From an uncultured Clostridia bacterium (GTDB lineage Bacteria > Bacillota > Clostridia > Oscillospirales > Oscillospiraceae), in the NCBI GenBank assembly GCA_946539175.1, contig CAMNHH010000058.1:1-12466 (forward strand): a DNA stretch of 12,466 nt. The letters are read 5' to 3'. A program made the position numbers and the translations under genes. A model generated the notes under the pieces. It did no database searches and had not been told where the DNA came from. It saw nothing but the letters and a program-made list of their open reading frames with translations. How positions within the stretch are numbered: position 1 is the stretch's first letter; every line of letters begins with the position of its first letter. Below, one piece after another: positions 1 to 7,715 of the stretch.

Positions 1-296
1 AGCCGGAGCACGTCCTCGTCGTAGGTGATGCCCAGATCGCCCCGGACCTTGTTCTGCTCGATGGCGGCGGCGTTGATGGGGATGACGATCTCGGCGGAGT
101 CCTTCAGCTCCAGGAGCATCCGAATCTTGCTGTCCGGCGCGAAGCCCGGCAGCACCCGGGAGGCATGATAGTCGTCAAAGAGCTTGCCGCCGAATTCCAG
201 GTAGAGCTTGCCGCCGAACTGTTCGATCCGCTCCCGGATCCGGGCGGACTGGGTGTCGAGATAAAGCTGATTGTCAAAGCCGATCATTTTCCGCAT
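1..296 (-). CDS. DUF1846 (UPF0371) family protein, N-terminal part
   Basis: Only the first 98 or so residues are in the window; the gene runs off the left edge. The translation opens MRKMIGFDNQLYLDTQSARI and continues with a KLYLEFGGKLFDDYHASRVL stretch, then PGFAPDSKI and RGDLGITYDEDVLR. This order (IGFDN, LEFGGKL, DYHA-RVLPGF, GITYD-DVLR) is what I know from the DUF1846/UPF0371 family, cytoplasmic proteins of about 500 residues whose reaction is not firmly established. The start at 296 is chosen because AAGGAGGG lies 7 bases upstream; the internal Met4 at 287 lacks such a site. A minus-strand promoter candidate lies just upstream, divergent from the MATE gene. Family call fairly sure; function unknown. 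Confidence 0.85.
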   Translation of the reverse strand, partial: MRKMIGFDNQLYLDTQSARIRERIEQFGGKLYLEFGGKLFDDYHASRVLPGFAPDSKIRMLLELKDSAEIVIPINAAAIEQNKVRGDLGITYDEDVLR

Positions 297-325
297 GGTA
301 CTGCCCTCCTTTTCAACACCCGCTT

Positions 326-354
326 ATTGTAGCATAGTTCCCGCTTTGGCGCAA
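326..354 (-). promoter_or_regulatory. Candidate sigma-A promoter for the DUF1846 gene
   Basis: On the minus strand, TTGCGC (349-354) and TACAAT (326-331) are separated by exactly 17 bases, and TGC directly precedes the -10 box, giving an extended -10. Transcription would start about 25 bases before the DUF1846 start codon. It is back to back with the plus-strand promoter at 399-427. Confidence 0.6.
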
Positions 355-398
355 GGGTGTTTTTCCGCTTTTCCTGCTCTTTTTTCCGGCGGCAGGTC

Positions 399-427
399 TT
401 TACAAATACTGTATTATAAGGTATAAT
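399..427 (+). promoter_or_regulatory. Near-consensus sigma-A promoter for the MATE/potassium-transport block
   Basis: TTTACA (399-404) and a perfect TATAAT (422-427) are spaced by 17 bases. The predicted start near 434 leaves a leader of only about 55 bases before the MATE start codon, too short for a c-di-AMP (ydaO-type) riboswitch or most other riboswitches. It is the only strong plus-strand promoter I see before the eight-gene run ending at 9310. Confidence 0.75.
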
Positions 428-475
428 ATACCGAATGTTTGCGGCGTGTTCGCCGCTTCTGCCCTGCTTTTGTTC

Positions 476-482
476 AAAGGAG
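476..482 (+). promoter_or_regulatory. Ribosome binding site that decides the MATE start
   Basis: AAAGGAG sits 7 bases before the ATG at 490. An in-frame ATG at 439 would add 17 residues, but it has no ribosome site and lies about 5 bases after the predicted transcription start, so 490 is preferred. Confidence 0.75.
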
Positions 483-489
483 ACGACCT

Positions 490-1878
490 ATGCCCTACAA
501 ATTTCTGCACCTCCACGCGCCCCAGCATCGGCACAGAGACGCCGTGCTGCTGACCCAGGGGGACCCGAAAAAGGTCATCTGTTCCTTCGCTCTGCCGATT
601 TTTCTGAGCCAGCTCTTCCAGCAGCTCTACAACACCGCCGACGCCTGGATCGTCAGCAGCTTCCTGGGAGACGAGGCCTTTGCCGCCGTCACCTCCTCCG
701 GCAGCCTGGTCTTTCTGATGATCAGCTTCTTCGTGGGCACCTCCATGGGCGCCGGCGTGGTAATCAGCCGCTACTTCGGCGCGGGCAACCGGGACTGTAT
801 GACCAGGGCCGTCCACACCGCGGTGCTGGTGAGTCTGATCTGCGGCGGGGCTTTGACGGTCTTCGGCACGCTGCTGGCTCCCCGCATCCCCGGCTGGATG
901 AATCTGGACCCGGAGGTCCGGCCCTACGCCGTGCCCTATCTGCGCTGGTACTTCATGGGCTCGGTGGCTCTGGTGATGTACAACACCTTCAAGGGCGTCA
1001 TGAACGCCGTGGGCGACAGCCGCCGCCCGCTGTACTATCTGATCGTCTCCTCCCTCACCAACATCTTCCTGGACTGGCTCTTCCTGGGGCCTCTGGGACT
1101 GGGCATCCAGTGGGCCGCCATCGCCACCACCATCTCCCAGGCGGTATCCGCCCTGCTGTGCCTGAAGCAGCTGGTGAAGAAGGACACGGTTTACGCCTTG
1201 AGCTGGAGCAAGCTGCGGATGGACCCCGCCGCCCTGCGGGAGATCCTGCGCTACGGCCTGCCCACCGGTGTTCAGAACTCCGTCATCGGTCTGGCCAACG
1301 TGCTGGTCCAGTCCAACATCAACACCTTTGAGAAGGTGGGCACCGCCGCCTGCGGCGCCTACTCCAAGATCGAGGGCTTCGCCTTCCTGCCCATCACCTC
1401 CTTCTCCATGGCGCTGACCACCTACATCGGCCAGAATCTGGGGGCCAGGGAGTACGACCGGGCCAAAAAGGGCGCCCGCTTCGGCATCTGGGCCGCGGTG
1501 CTCATGGCGGAGGCCATCGGCCTCATCGTGTTCCTCTTCGGCAGGCCCCTGATCTCCATCTTTGTGAAGGACCCGGCCTCTATCGACATCGGCGTGAAGC
1601 AGTGCCGCACGGAGGCCCTGTTCTTCTGCCTGCTGTCCTTCTCCCACTGCATCGCCGGCATCTGCCGGGGCGCGGGGAAGGCCTTTGTCCCCATGTTCAT
1701 CATGCTGGCCGTCTGGTGCGTTCTGCGCATCATCTACATCACGGTGGCCATGAAGATCGACCACAACATCGTGCTGCTGTTCTGGGCCTATCCCATTACC
1801 TGGTGCATCAGCTCCGTCATCTATCTGATCTATTATCTGAAATCCGATTGGATCCACGGCTTTGAGGCAAAAATCTGA
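490..1878 (+). CDS. MATE family efflux transporter
   Basis: A 462-residue, strongly hydrophobic protein of the length expected for the 12-helix MATE (multidrug and toxic compound extrusion) family, cation-coupled exporters of the cytoplasmic membrane. Supporting motifs are LTQGDPKKVI and ALPIFLSQLFQQLYNTADAW (about 22-53), then ISRYFGAGN (92-100), MNAVGDSRRPLYY (171-183), the second-half PITSFSMALTTYIGQNLGA (301-319) and ICRGAGKAFVPM (391-402). The two halves show the usual internal similarity. Substrate cannot be read from sequence. The first 20 or so residues are polar and His-rich, slightly longer than usual. It is the first gene after a strong promoter, with ktrB starting 24 bases after its stop, so it is probably cotranscribed with the potassium genes. 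Family call is firm; a drug or metabolite substrate is a guess. Confidence 0.93.
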   Translation: MPYKFLHLHAPQHRHRDAVLLTQGDPKKVICSFALPIFLSQLFQQLYNTADAWIVSSFLGDEAFAAVTSSGSLVFLMISFFVGTSMGAGVVISRYFGAGNRDCMTRAVHTAVLVSLICGGALTVFGTLLAPRIPGWMNLDPEVRPYAVPYLRWYFMGSVALVMYNTFKGVMNAVGDSRRPLYYLIVSSLTNIFLDWLFLGPLGLGIQWAAIATTISQAVSALLCLKQLVKKDTVYALSWSKLRMDPAALREILRYGLPTGVQNSVIGLANVLVQSNINTFEKVGTAACGAYSKIEGFAFLPITSFSMALTTYIGQNLGAREYDRAKKGARFGIWAAVLMAEAIGLIVFLFGRPLISIFVKDPASIDIGVKQCRTEALFFCLLSFSHCIAGICRGAGKAFVPMFIMLAVWCVLRIIYITVAMKIDHNIVLLFWAYPITWCISSVIYLIYYLKSDWIHGFEAKI

Positions 1879-1902
1879 TTTTTTTCACGGAAGGGTGGTC
1901 CC

Positions 1903-3243
1903 ATGCCATCTGTCTTTTCCAAAAAAAACCGCACCACCTCCTCCTTTCAAGTGATTTTGCTGGGCTTTCTGGCCTTGATTTTCCTGGGAGGGCTGGTGCT
2001 GACCCTGCCGATCTGCAGTCAGTCCGGAACGACGACCCCCTTCTCCGACTGCCTGTTTACCTCCGTCTCCGCCGTCTGCGTCACAGGTCTGGTGGTGCGG
2101 GACACCGCCACCCACTGGTCCGTGCTGGGGCAGGCCGTGATCCTGCTGCTGATCCAGATCGGCGGCCTGGGGGTCATCACCGTGGGCCTCACCTTCTTCC
2201 GCCTCTCGGGGCGGCGGATCAGCCTGGCCCAGCGGAACATGATGCAGCTTTCCATCTCCGCCCCCCAGGTGGGCGGGATCGTCCGGCGGGCGGGCTTCAT
2301 CCTGCGGGTCACGCTCCTCATCGAGCTGGCGGGCGCGGCCCTGCTGCTGCCGGTCTTCGTCCGGGACTTCGGCCTGGCCAAGGGGCTGTGGTACAGCCTG
2401 TTCCACGCGGTCTCCGCCTTCTGCAACGCGGGCTTTGATCTGATGGGTGTCCGGGAGCCCTACTCCTCCCTGACCGGCTACGCCTGGAGCGTACCGGTGA
2501 ATCTGATCATCATGGCCCTGATCATTCTGGGAGGCATTGGCTTTCTGCTGCTGGAGGATCTGCGGCAGAACCGGCTGCGGCTGCGGCGCTGCCGTCTGCA
2601 GACCAAGCTGGTGCTGGTGACCACCGGGGCGCTGATTCTGATCCCCGCGGGGTTCTTCTTCCTGCTGGAGTATCGGGATCTGCCCCTGGGAAGGCGGATC
2701 CTGGCCTCCCTGTTCCAATCCGTCACCACCCGCACCGCGGGCTTCAACACCACGGATCTGAGCCGGATGTCGGAGCCCGGTCAGCTGCAGATGATCGCCC
2801 TGATGCTGGTGGGCGGCTCCCCCGGCTCCACCGCCGGCGGCATGAAGACCACCACCCTGGCGGTGCTGGTGCTGGCCGGCGTCACCGTATTCCGCCGCCG
2901 GGACGAAACGGAGTGCTTCCGCCGCCGGATCGGGGAGGACGTGATCCGCAACGCCGGTACCATCTTCTTCCTCTATCTGATGCTTTTTACCCTGGGCTCG
3001 GCGGTGCTGGCCCGGGTAGAGAATTTGCCCCTGCTGGCCTGCATGTTCGAGACCGGCTCCGCCGTGGGCACCGTGGGACTGAGCCTGGGGCTCACCCCCG
3101 GCCTGCACCAGAGCTCCCGGATCGTGCTGATGCTTTTGATGTTCCTGGGCCGCGTGGGGGCCTTGACCCTGGTCTACGCCCTGCTGCCCGGCGGCAAGAA
3201 TCCCCCGGGCCGGAAACCGAAGGAGCCAGTGACGGTGGGCTGA
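1903..3243 (+). CDS. ktrB: KtrB/TrkH-type potassium channel subunit (KtrB-like)
   Basis: A 446-residue membrane protein of the superfamily of K+ transporters, built from four membrane-pore-membrane repeats. Pore-loop signatures are visible at AVCVTGL (57-63), AFCNAGF (172-178), TTRTAGFNT (275-283) and GSAVGTVGL (385-393), each with the filter glycine. A GGSPGSTAGGMKTTT segment (304-318) matches the gating loop in the third repeat. Length, short N-terminus and filter sequences fit KtrB (Na+-dependent Ktr system) better than the longer TrkH. Its soluble partner should be the RCK protein encoded 50 bases downstream. The ribosome site (GGAAGGGTGG) is weaker than those of its neighbours, so coupling to the MATE gene 24 bases upstream may help. 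Superfamily sure; Ktr versus Trk naming rests on length and partner. Confidence 0.9.
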   Translation: MPSVFSKKNRTTSSFQVILLGFLALIFLGGLVLTLPICSQSGTTTPFSDCLFTSVSAVCVTGLVVRDTATHWSVLGQAVILLLIQIGGLGVITVGLTFFRLSGRRISLAQRNMMQLSISAPQVGGIVRRAGFILRVTLLIELAGAALLLPVFVRDFGLAKGLWYSLFHAVSAFCNAGFDLMGVREPYSSLTGYAWSVPVNLIIMALIILGGIGFLLLEDLRQNRLRLRRCRLQTKLVLVTTGALILIPAGFFFLLEYRDLPLGRRILASLFQSVTTRTAGFNTTDLSRMSEPGQLQMIALMLVGGSPGSTAGGMKTTTLAVLVLAGVTVFRRRDETECFRRRIGEDVIRNAGTIFFLYLMLFTLGSAVLARVENLPLLACMFETGSAVGTVGLSLGLTPGLHQSSRIVLMLLMFLGRVGALTLVYALLPGGKNPPGRKPKEPVTVG

Positions 3244-3293
3244 CCGTTTTGATTCGCGCGCGATTCTTCTGAAGTTCCGAAAGGAGTATTCCT

Positions 3294-3941
3294 ATGAAGT
3301 CTGTCCTGATATTGGGGGCCGGAAATTTCGGCCTGATGCTGGCCCGGGAAATGAGCGCCCAGGGCTACGAAATTATGATTGTGGACGTGCGGGAGGCCCA
3401 GATCAACGCCGCCATGCCCTACGTCACCGACGCCCAGATCGGTGACTGCACGGATCCCACCTTCCTCCGCTCTCTCGGCGTGGACAACTACGACCTGTGC
3501 GTGGTGACCATCTCCGAGCACTTCCAAACCTCGCTGGAGGCCACCTCCCTGCTGAAGGACCTGGGGGCCAAGCTGGTGATCTCCCGGGCAAAAAATGAGA
3601 TCCAGGAGAAATTCCTGCTGCGGAACGGAGCAGACGAGGTGGTGTATCCGGAAAAGCAGATCGCTCTGCGGCTGGCCACCAAATACGCCTCCGAGCAGAT
3701 TCTGGATTTCATTCAGTTTGACGCGGGCTACGCCATCTATGAGATGGCCATTCCAACGGAGTGGCACGGCAAGACCCTGCCCCAGCTGGACGTGCGGCGG
3801 AAGTATGACGTGAACATCATCTCCCTGCGCCGGAACGGCCAGGTCTCCATGCCCCGCCCCGACGATCCCTTCCGGGAGGGCGACGTGGTCTACGCCGTGG
3901 GCGAGATGAAGAAGCTGTATAAGTGCTTCCATATCCATTGA
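3294..3941 (+). CDS. ktrA: KtrA-like RCK regulatory subunit of potassium uptake
   Basis: A 215-residue cytoplasmic protein with one RCK_N (TrkA-N) domain, about 1-130, and one RCK_C domain, about 135-208, the standard KtrA layout and length. The nucleotide-binding Rossmann motif is GAGNFG (8-13), with the acidic residue at the end of strand 2 at Asp31 (IMIVD). KtrA forms an octameric ring under KtrB, gated by ATP/ADP, and in several Firmicutes its RCK_C domain binds c-di-AMP. The RCK_C segment here (RRKYDVNIISLRR, 168-180, then MPRPDD) resembles those proteins, but c-di-AMP binding is inference. AAAGGAG precedes the ATG by 8 bases. It lies directly after ktrB and before a second RCK gene. Confidence 0.9.
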   Translation: MKSVLILGAGNFGLMLAREMSAQGYEIMIVDVREAQINAAMPYVTDAQIGDCTDPTFLRSLGVDNYDLCVVTISEHFQTSLEATSLLKDLGAKLVISRAKNEIQEKFLLRNGADEVVYPEKQIALRLATKYASEQILDFIQFDAGYAIYEMAIPTEWHGKTLPQLDVRRKYDVNIISLRRNGQVSMPRPDDPFREGDVVYAVGEMKKLYKCFHIH

Positions 3942-3991
3942 TAACGAAATACGCATTTTCCTGAATTAACGCAAAAGGAGCAATACCGTTT

Positions 3992-5350
3992 ATGAGAATC
4001 ATCCTTGTGGGCTGCGGCAAGGTCGGCGTGGCCCTGATCAGCACTCTGGTGGCGGAGGGCCACGACGTGGTGGCGATGGACAACCGCCGGGAGGTACTGG
4101 AAGACCTGACCAACCAGTATGACGTTATGTTCCTGGAGGGCAACGGCACCGACTGCGAAGCCCTGCAGGAGGCCGACGTGGGCAAGGCCGAGCTCTTCAT
4201 TGCCGTCACCGGCTCGGACGAGCTGAACATGCTCATGTGTCTGCTGGCCAAACGGCTTGGCGCAGGCCATACCATCGCCCGCATCCGCAATCCCCAATAC
4301 AACGACAAATCACTGGGCTATCTGCGCGAGCAGCTGGATCTGTCCATGGTCATCAACCCCGAGCTGCTGACGGCCCAGGAGCTGCTGCACATTCTCAAGC
4401 TCCCCGCCGCCTCCAAGGTGGAAACCTTTTCCCGGCGCAGCTTCGAGATGGTGGAGCTGCGGCTGAAGGAGGACTCTCCCCTGCTGGGCCAGCGCCTGAT
4501 GGATCTGCGCGGCCGCTTCAAGGCCAAGTTCCTGGTCTGTGTCGTGCAGCGGGATAACGAGGTCATTATCCCCCGGGGCGATTTCGTGCTCCACGCCGGG
4601 GACCGCATCGGCCTGACCGCCGACCGGACCGAGCTCTGGAAGCTCCTGAAGGCCACCGGCCTGGCCAAGCGCCAGGCCCGGAACGTCACGCTGATGGGCG
4701 GCAGCCGCATCGCCTTCTATCTGGCAAAAATGCTCCTCAGCTCCGGCACGAACGTGACCCTGATCGAAAGCGACCGGGCTATGTGTCACAGATTCAGCGA
4801 CCTGCTGACCGGCATCCGCGTCTACTGCGGCGACGGCACCCAGCAGGAGCTGCTGCGGGAGGCGGGACTGCTGGATCAGAACGCCTTCGTTACGCTGACC
4901 GGCTTGGACGAGCAGAACATCCTGGTGGCCTACTACGCCAAAAGCCAGCAGGTGAGCCAGGTCATCGCCAAGGTCAACCGGGACGAAATGGCCCGAATGG
5001 CGGAACAAATGGGCCTCGAGAGCGTCATATCCCCCAAGGACGTGGTGGTGAACGTGGTGCTCCGCTATGCCCGCGCCCTGCAATCCTCCATGGGCTCCTC
5101 CATCGAGAATCTCTATCAGCTGATGGAGGGCCGGGCCGAGGCTTTGGAATTCATCGTGCAGGGGGAGGCCCCCTATACCGGAATCCCCCTCAAGGATCTG
5201 CGGATGAAGAAAAACATCCTTGTCGCCGGTATTCTTCGGGACCGCAGAGCCATCATCCCCGCCGGCGACGATATGATACTCCCCGGCGACCGGGTGGTGG
5301 TCATCGCGGGCCAGCACAGGCTCAACGCCCTGGCTGAGATCCTGTACTGA
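3992..5350 (+). CDS. trkA: TrkA, potassium uptake regulator with two RCK units
   Basis: A 452-residue cytoplasmic protein with RCK_N-RCK_C repeated twice, the normal length and layout of TrkA, the NAD(H)/nucleotide-responsive gating ring of TrkH. The first Rossmann motif is GCGKVG (7-12) with Asp30 at the end of strand 2; the first RCK_C lies about 145-225. The second Rossmann unit starts at NVTLMGGSRIAFYLA (231-245) with Glu259 in the matching position; its GGSRIA lacks the third glycine (Ala241), which may weaken nucleotide binding there. The second RCK_C lies about 380-452 and ends with a PGDRVVVIAG segment. AAAGGAG stands 10 bases before the ATG. The trkH start follows 11 bases after the stop, so the two are almost certainly translated from one message. 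Confidence 0.93.
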   Translation: MRIILVGCGKVGVALISTLVAEGHDVVAMDNRREVLEDLTNQYDVMFLEGNGTDCEALQEADVGKAELFIAVTGSDELNMLMCLLAKRLGAGHTIARIRNPQYNDKSLGYLREQLDLSMVINPELLTAQELLHILKLPAASKVETFSRRSFEMVELRLKEDSPLLGQRLMDLRGRFKAKFLVCVVQRDNEVIIPRGDFVLHAGDRIGLTADRTELWKLLKATGLAKRQARNVTLMGGSRIAFYLAKMLLSSGTNVTLIESDRAMCHRFSDLLTGIRVYCGDGTQQELLREAGLLDQNAFVTLTGLDEQNILVAYYAKSQQVSQVIAKVNRDEMARMAEQMGLESVISPKDVVVNVVLRYARALQSSMGSSIENLYQLMEGRAEALEFIVQGEAPYTGIPLKDLRMKKNILVAGILRDRRAIIPAGDDMILPGDRVVVIAGQHRLNALAEILY

Positions 5351-5361
5351 GGAGGCCGCGC

Positions 5362-6807
5362 ATGAACCGGAAAATGGTATATTTCCTGCTGGGCCGTATT
5401 CTTTTGCTGGAAGGCGGGCTTCTGATCCTGCCGCTCTGCGTTTCCTTTTACTACCGGGACAACGGCCGCTTTCCCTTCCTGATTACCATTGCCATCTGCC
5501 TGTTTCTGGGCCTCCTGCTCTGCAAGCTCTTCCGCACGGAGAATCAGGTCTTCTTTGCCAGAGAGGGCTTTCTCATCACCTCCCTCGCCTGGCTCAGCGT
5601 ATCGGCTCTGGGCGCCCTGCCCTTTCTGCTCAGCGGAGAGATCCCCAACTATGTGGACGCCTTCTTTGAGACGGTATCCGGCTTCACCACCACAGGCGCC
5701 TCCATTCTGCGGGACGTGGAATCCATGTCCCACTCCATGCTCTTCTGGCGGAGCTTCACCCACTGGATCGGCGGCATGGGCGTGCTGGTGCTGATGGTGG
5801 CCATTATGCCGAATCTCCCCGGCCGGACCATCCACGTCCTGCGGGCGGAGATGCCCGGGCCCACCATGGGCAAGCTCTCCCCCAAGCTGCGGGACACCGC
5901 CAAGATCCTCTATCTGCTCTACATCGCCATGACCGTGCTGGAGCTGATTCTGCTGGTGGCGGGGGGTATGCCTCTCTTCGACAGCGCCATCCATACCTTC
6001 GGCACCGCCGGTACCGGCGGCTTCGGTCTGAAAGCCGACTCCATGGCCGGCTACAGTCCCTATCTGCAGTGGGTGGTCGCCACCTTTATGATGCTCTTCG
6101 GCGTCAACTTCAACCTCTACTTCCTGCTGGCCATGCGCCGCTTCAAGACCGCTCTGCGCAGCGAGGAGCTTTGGACCTACGCGGGCATCATTCTGGCGGC
6201 CACGGCCCTGATCTGCTGGAACATTATGCCGCAGGTGGGCCATTTCTCTGAGGCCCTCCGTCAGGCCTTCTTCCAGGTAAACACCATCTCCTCCACCACG
6301 GGCTTCTCCACCGTCAACTTCGATGACTGGCCCACGCTCTCGCGGATGATCTTGGTGCTTCTGATGTTCATTGGCGCCTGCGCAGGCTCCACCGCCGGCG
6401 GCCTCAAGGTCTCCCGCGTGGTTCTGCTGTTCAAAACCGCTCGCCGGGAGGTTCGCCACCTGCTCCATCCGCAGTCCGTCAACTCGGTACGCTTCGAGGG
6501 CAAGCCGGTGGACCAGGCCACTCTGATCAGCGTCGGCACCTACTTTGCCCTCTACATCGGCCTCTTTGCCGGGTTCTGGTTCCTGGTTTCCTTTCAGCCC
6601 GGCTTTGACGGCGTCTCCAATTTCAGCGCCGTAGCCGCCTGCTACAACAACATCGGCCCGGGTCTGAACCTGGTAGGCCCCACCCTGGGCTATTGGCATT
6701 ATTCCCCCTACATCAAGCTCGTGCTCTCCTTCGCCATGCTCTTCGGGCGTCTGGAGATCTATCCCATGCTGATCTCCCTGTCTCCCTCCACCTGGCTCAA
6801 ACAGTGA
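5362..6807 (+). CDS. trkH: TrkH potassium uptake transmembrane subunit
   Basis: A 481-residue integral membrane protein, the usual length for TrkH, including the extra N-terminal helices that KtrB lacks. The four pore loops are visible: TVSGFTTTGAS (104-114), GTAGTGGFG (214-222), SSTTGFSTVNF (310-320) and YNNIGPGLNLVG (428-439). The gating loop GACAGSTAGGLKVSR (338-352) follows the third pore. A conserved FGRLEIYPML (461-470) closes the protein. It imports K+ down its electrochemical gradient under control of the TrkA ring encoded just upstream. GAGGAGG overlaps the trkA stop region and precedes the ATG by 6 bases. This is the second K+ channel subunit of the same superfamily within 4 kb. Very sure. 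Confidence 0.95.
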   Translation: MNRKMVYFLLGRILLLEGGLLILPLCVSFYYRDNGRFPFLITIAICLFLGLLLCKLFRTENQVFFAREGFLITSLAWLSVSALGALPFLLSGEIPNYVDAFFETVSGFTTTGASILRDVESMSHSMLFWRSFTHWIGGMGVLVLMVAIMPNLPGRTIHVLRAEMPGPTMGKLSPKLRDTAKILYLLYIAMTVLELILLVAGGMPLFDSAIHTFGTAGTGGFGLKADSMAGYSPYLQWVVATFMMLFGVNFNLYFLLAMRRFKTALRSEELWTYAGIILAATALICWNIMPQVGHFSEALRQAFFQVNTISSTTGFSTVNFDDWPTLSRMILVLLMFIGACAGSTAGGLKVSRVVLLFKTARREVRHLLHPQSVNSVRFEGKPVDQATLISVGTYFALYIGLFAGFWFLVSFQPGFDGVSNFSAVAACYNNIGPGLNLVGPTLGYWHYSPYIKLVLSFAMLFGRLEIYPMLISLSPSTWLKQ

Positions 6808-6842
6808 GGCGACCCCGGTCCCCTCGGAAAGGAGCTTACACC

Positions 6843-7715
6843 ATGTCCAAGCAAACCAACGAACCGAAAAGCCGCAGGCGGCTGTGGCTGATCCTGCTGC
6901 TGCTGTCTCTGCTGCTGCTGTTGGGCGGCGCGGGCCTCTATATCTTCACCCATCCCTGGTGGACGCCCCAGCTGAATCCCTCCGACTACCGCAATCCGGA
7001 GCCCTCTGTCCCCACCGCCTCCGCCCTTCCCACAGAAACCCTGCCCGGCACCACGGCGTCCCTGCCGGAGAGCAGCGCCGTGCCGGAGTCCACCGCGCCG
7101 GTCCTGCCAGACAACCCGGTGGATTTCGCCCCCCTGCAGGAGATCAACCCCGACGTCTACGCCTGGATCTACATCCCCATGGGACCGGAGAAGCCGGACA
7201 TCGACCTGCCCGTGCTGCAGGCGCCCCAGGGCTGGGACGAAAACTACTATCTCCACCACGACATCAACCGGAACTATTTCTTCGCGGGCTGCATCTACAC
7301 CCAGCAGATCAACGCCATGGACTTTTCCGATCGGGTCACGGTGATCTATGGCCACAATATGCTGGACGGCACCATGTTCTCCAATCTGCCCTGGTTCCGG
7401 GACAGCAGCTTCTTTGACCAGCACGAATACTTCTACATCTACACGCCGGGCCACATTCTGACCTACCGCATCGCGGCGGCCATCCAGTTCGACACCCGGC
7501 ACCTGCTGAACTGCTTCGATTTCAGCGACGACACCGTGTACGCCGATTGGCTGCAGAATTACGTGATGGAGCCCCGGACTATGGTCCGCAATTACCGGAA
7601 GGATCTGGAGCTGACGCTGGATGACAAGCTGGTGATTCTGAGCACCTGTCTGGAGCACGGCGCCAGCCGCTATCTCATCGAGGGGGTGCTGATCAGCGAT
7701 GAACAGACAAACTGA
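6843..7715 (+). CDS. Membrane-anchored sortase, class B-like
   Basis: A 290-residue sortase, a cysteine transpeptidase that joins sorting-signal proteins to peptidoglycan or to each other outside the cell. Residues 1-13 are basic and polar, 14-35 form a Leu-rich membrane anchor, 40-92 are a Pro/Ser/Thr linker and about 95-285 the catalytic domain. Catalytic residues are His171 (VIYGHNM), Cys269 (VILSTC) and Arg276 (ASRYLIEG). The opening INPDVYAWIYIP and the YYLHHD and GCIYTQQIN segments match class B-type sortases. No substrate with a sorting motif and membrane tail is encoded here, so its target is unknown. AAAGGAG precedes the ATG; trkH ends 35 bases upstream with no hairpin between, and the LCP gene overlaps its last 17 bases. 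Sortase call sure; class moderately sure. Confidence 0.93.
   Translation: MSKQTNEPKSRRRLWLILLLLSLLLLLGGAGLYIFTHPWWTPQLNPSDYRNPEPSVPTASALPTETLPGTTASLPESSAVPESTAPVLPDNPVDFAPLQEINPDVYAWIYIPMGPEKPDIDLPVLQAPQGWDENYYLHHDINRNYFFAGCIYTQQINAMDFSDRVTVIYGHNMLDGTMFSNLPWFRDSSFFDQHEYFYIYTPGHILTYRIAAAIQFDTRHLLNCFDFSDDTVYADWLQNYVMEPRTMVRNYRKDLELTLDDKLVILSTCLEHGASRYLIEGVLISDEQTN

Noticed and set aside
434..489. Possible c-di-AMP riboswitch ahead of the potassium transport block
   Set aside because: The predicted leader is only about 55 bases and shows no matching fold; ydaO-type riboswitches are much longer.
400..1857. Long minus-strand open frame opposite the MATE gene (and similar ones opposite ktrB, trkA, trkH and the LCP gene)
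   Set aside because: The translation is low-complexity, rich in Gly, His, Gln and Asp, with no domain or ribosome site. Such frames are expected opposite GC-rich genes with strong third-position bias.
3244..3293. Palindrome TCGCGCGCGA between ktrB and ktrA as a terminator
   Set aside because: A 10-bp self-complementary stretch with no loop and no following T-run; it would not act as a terminator.
5362..6807. trkH as a simple recent duplicate of ktrB
   Set aside because: The two proteins differ in length, N-terminal helices and all four filter sequences, so they are old, distinct branches of the superfamily.
6890..6920. CTG-rich run in the sortase gene as a phase-variation repeat
   Set aside because: It encodes a Leu-rich membrane anchor and is interrupted; units are triplets, so slippage would not shift frame.
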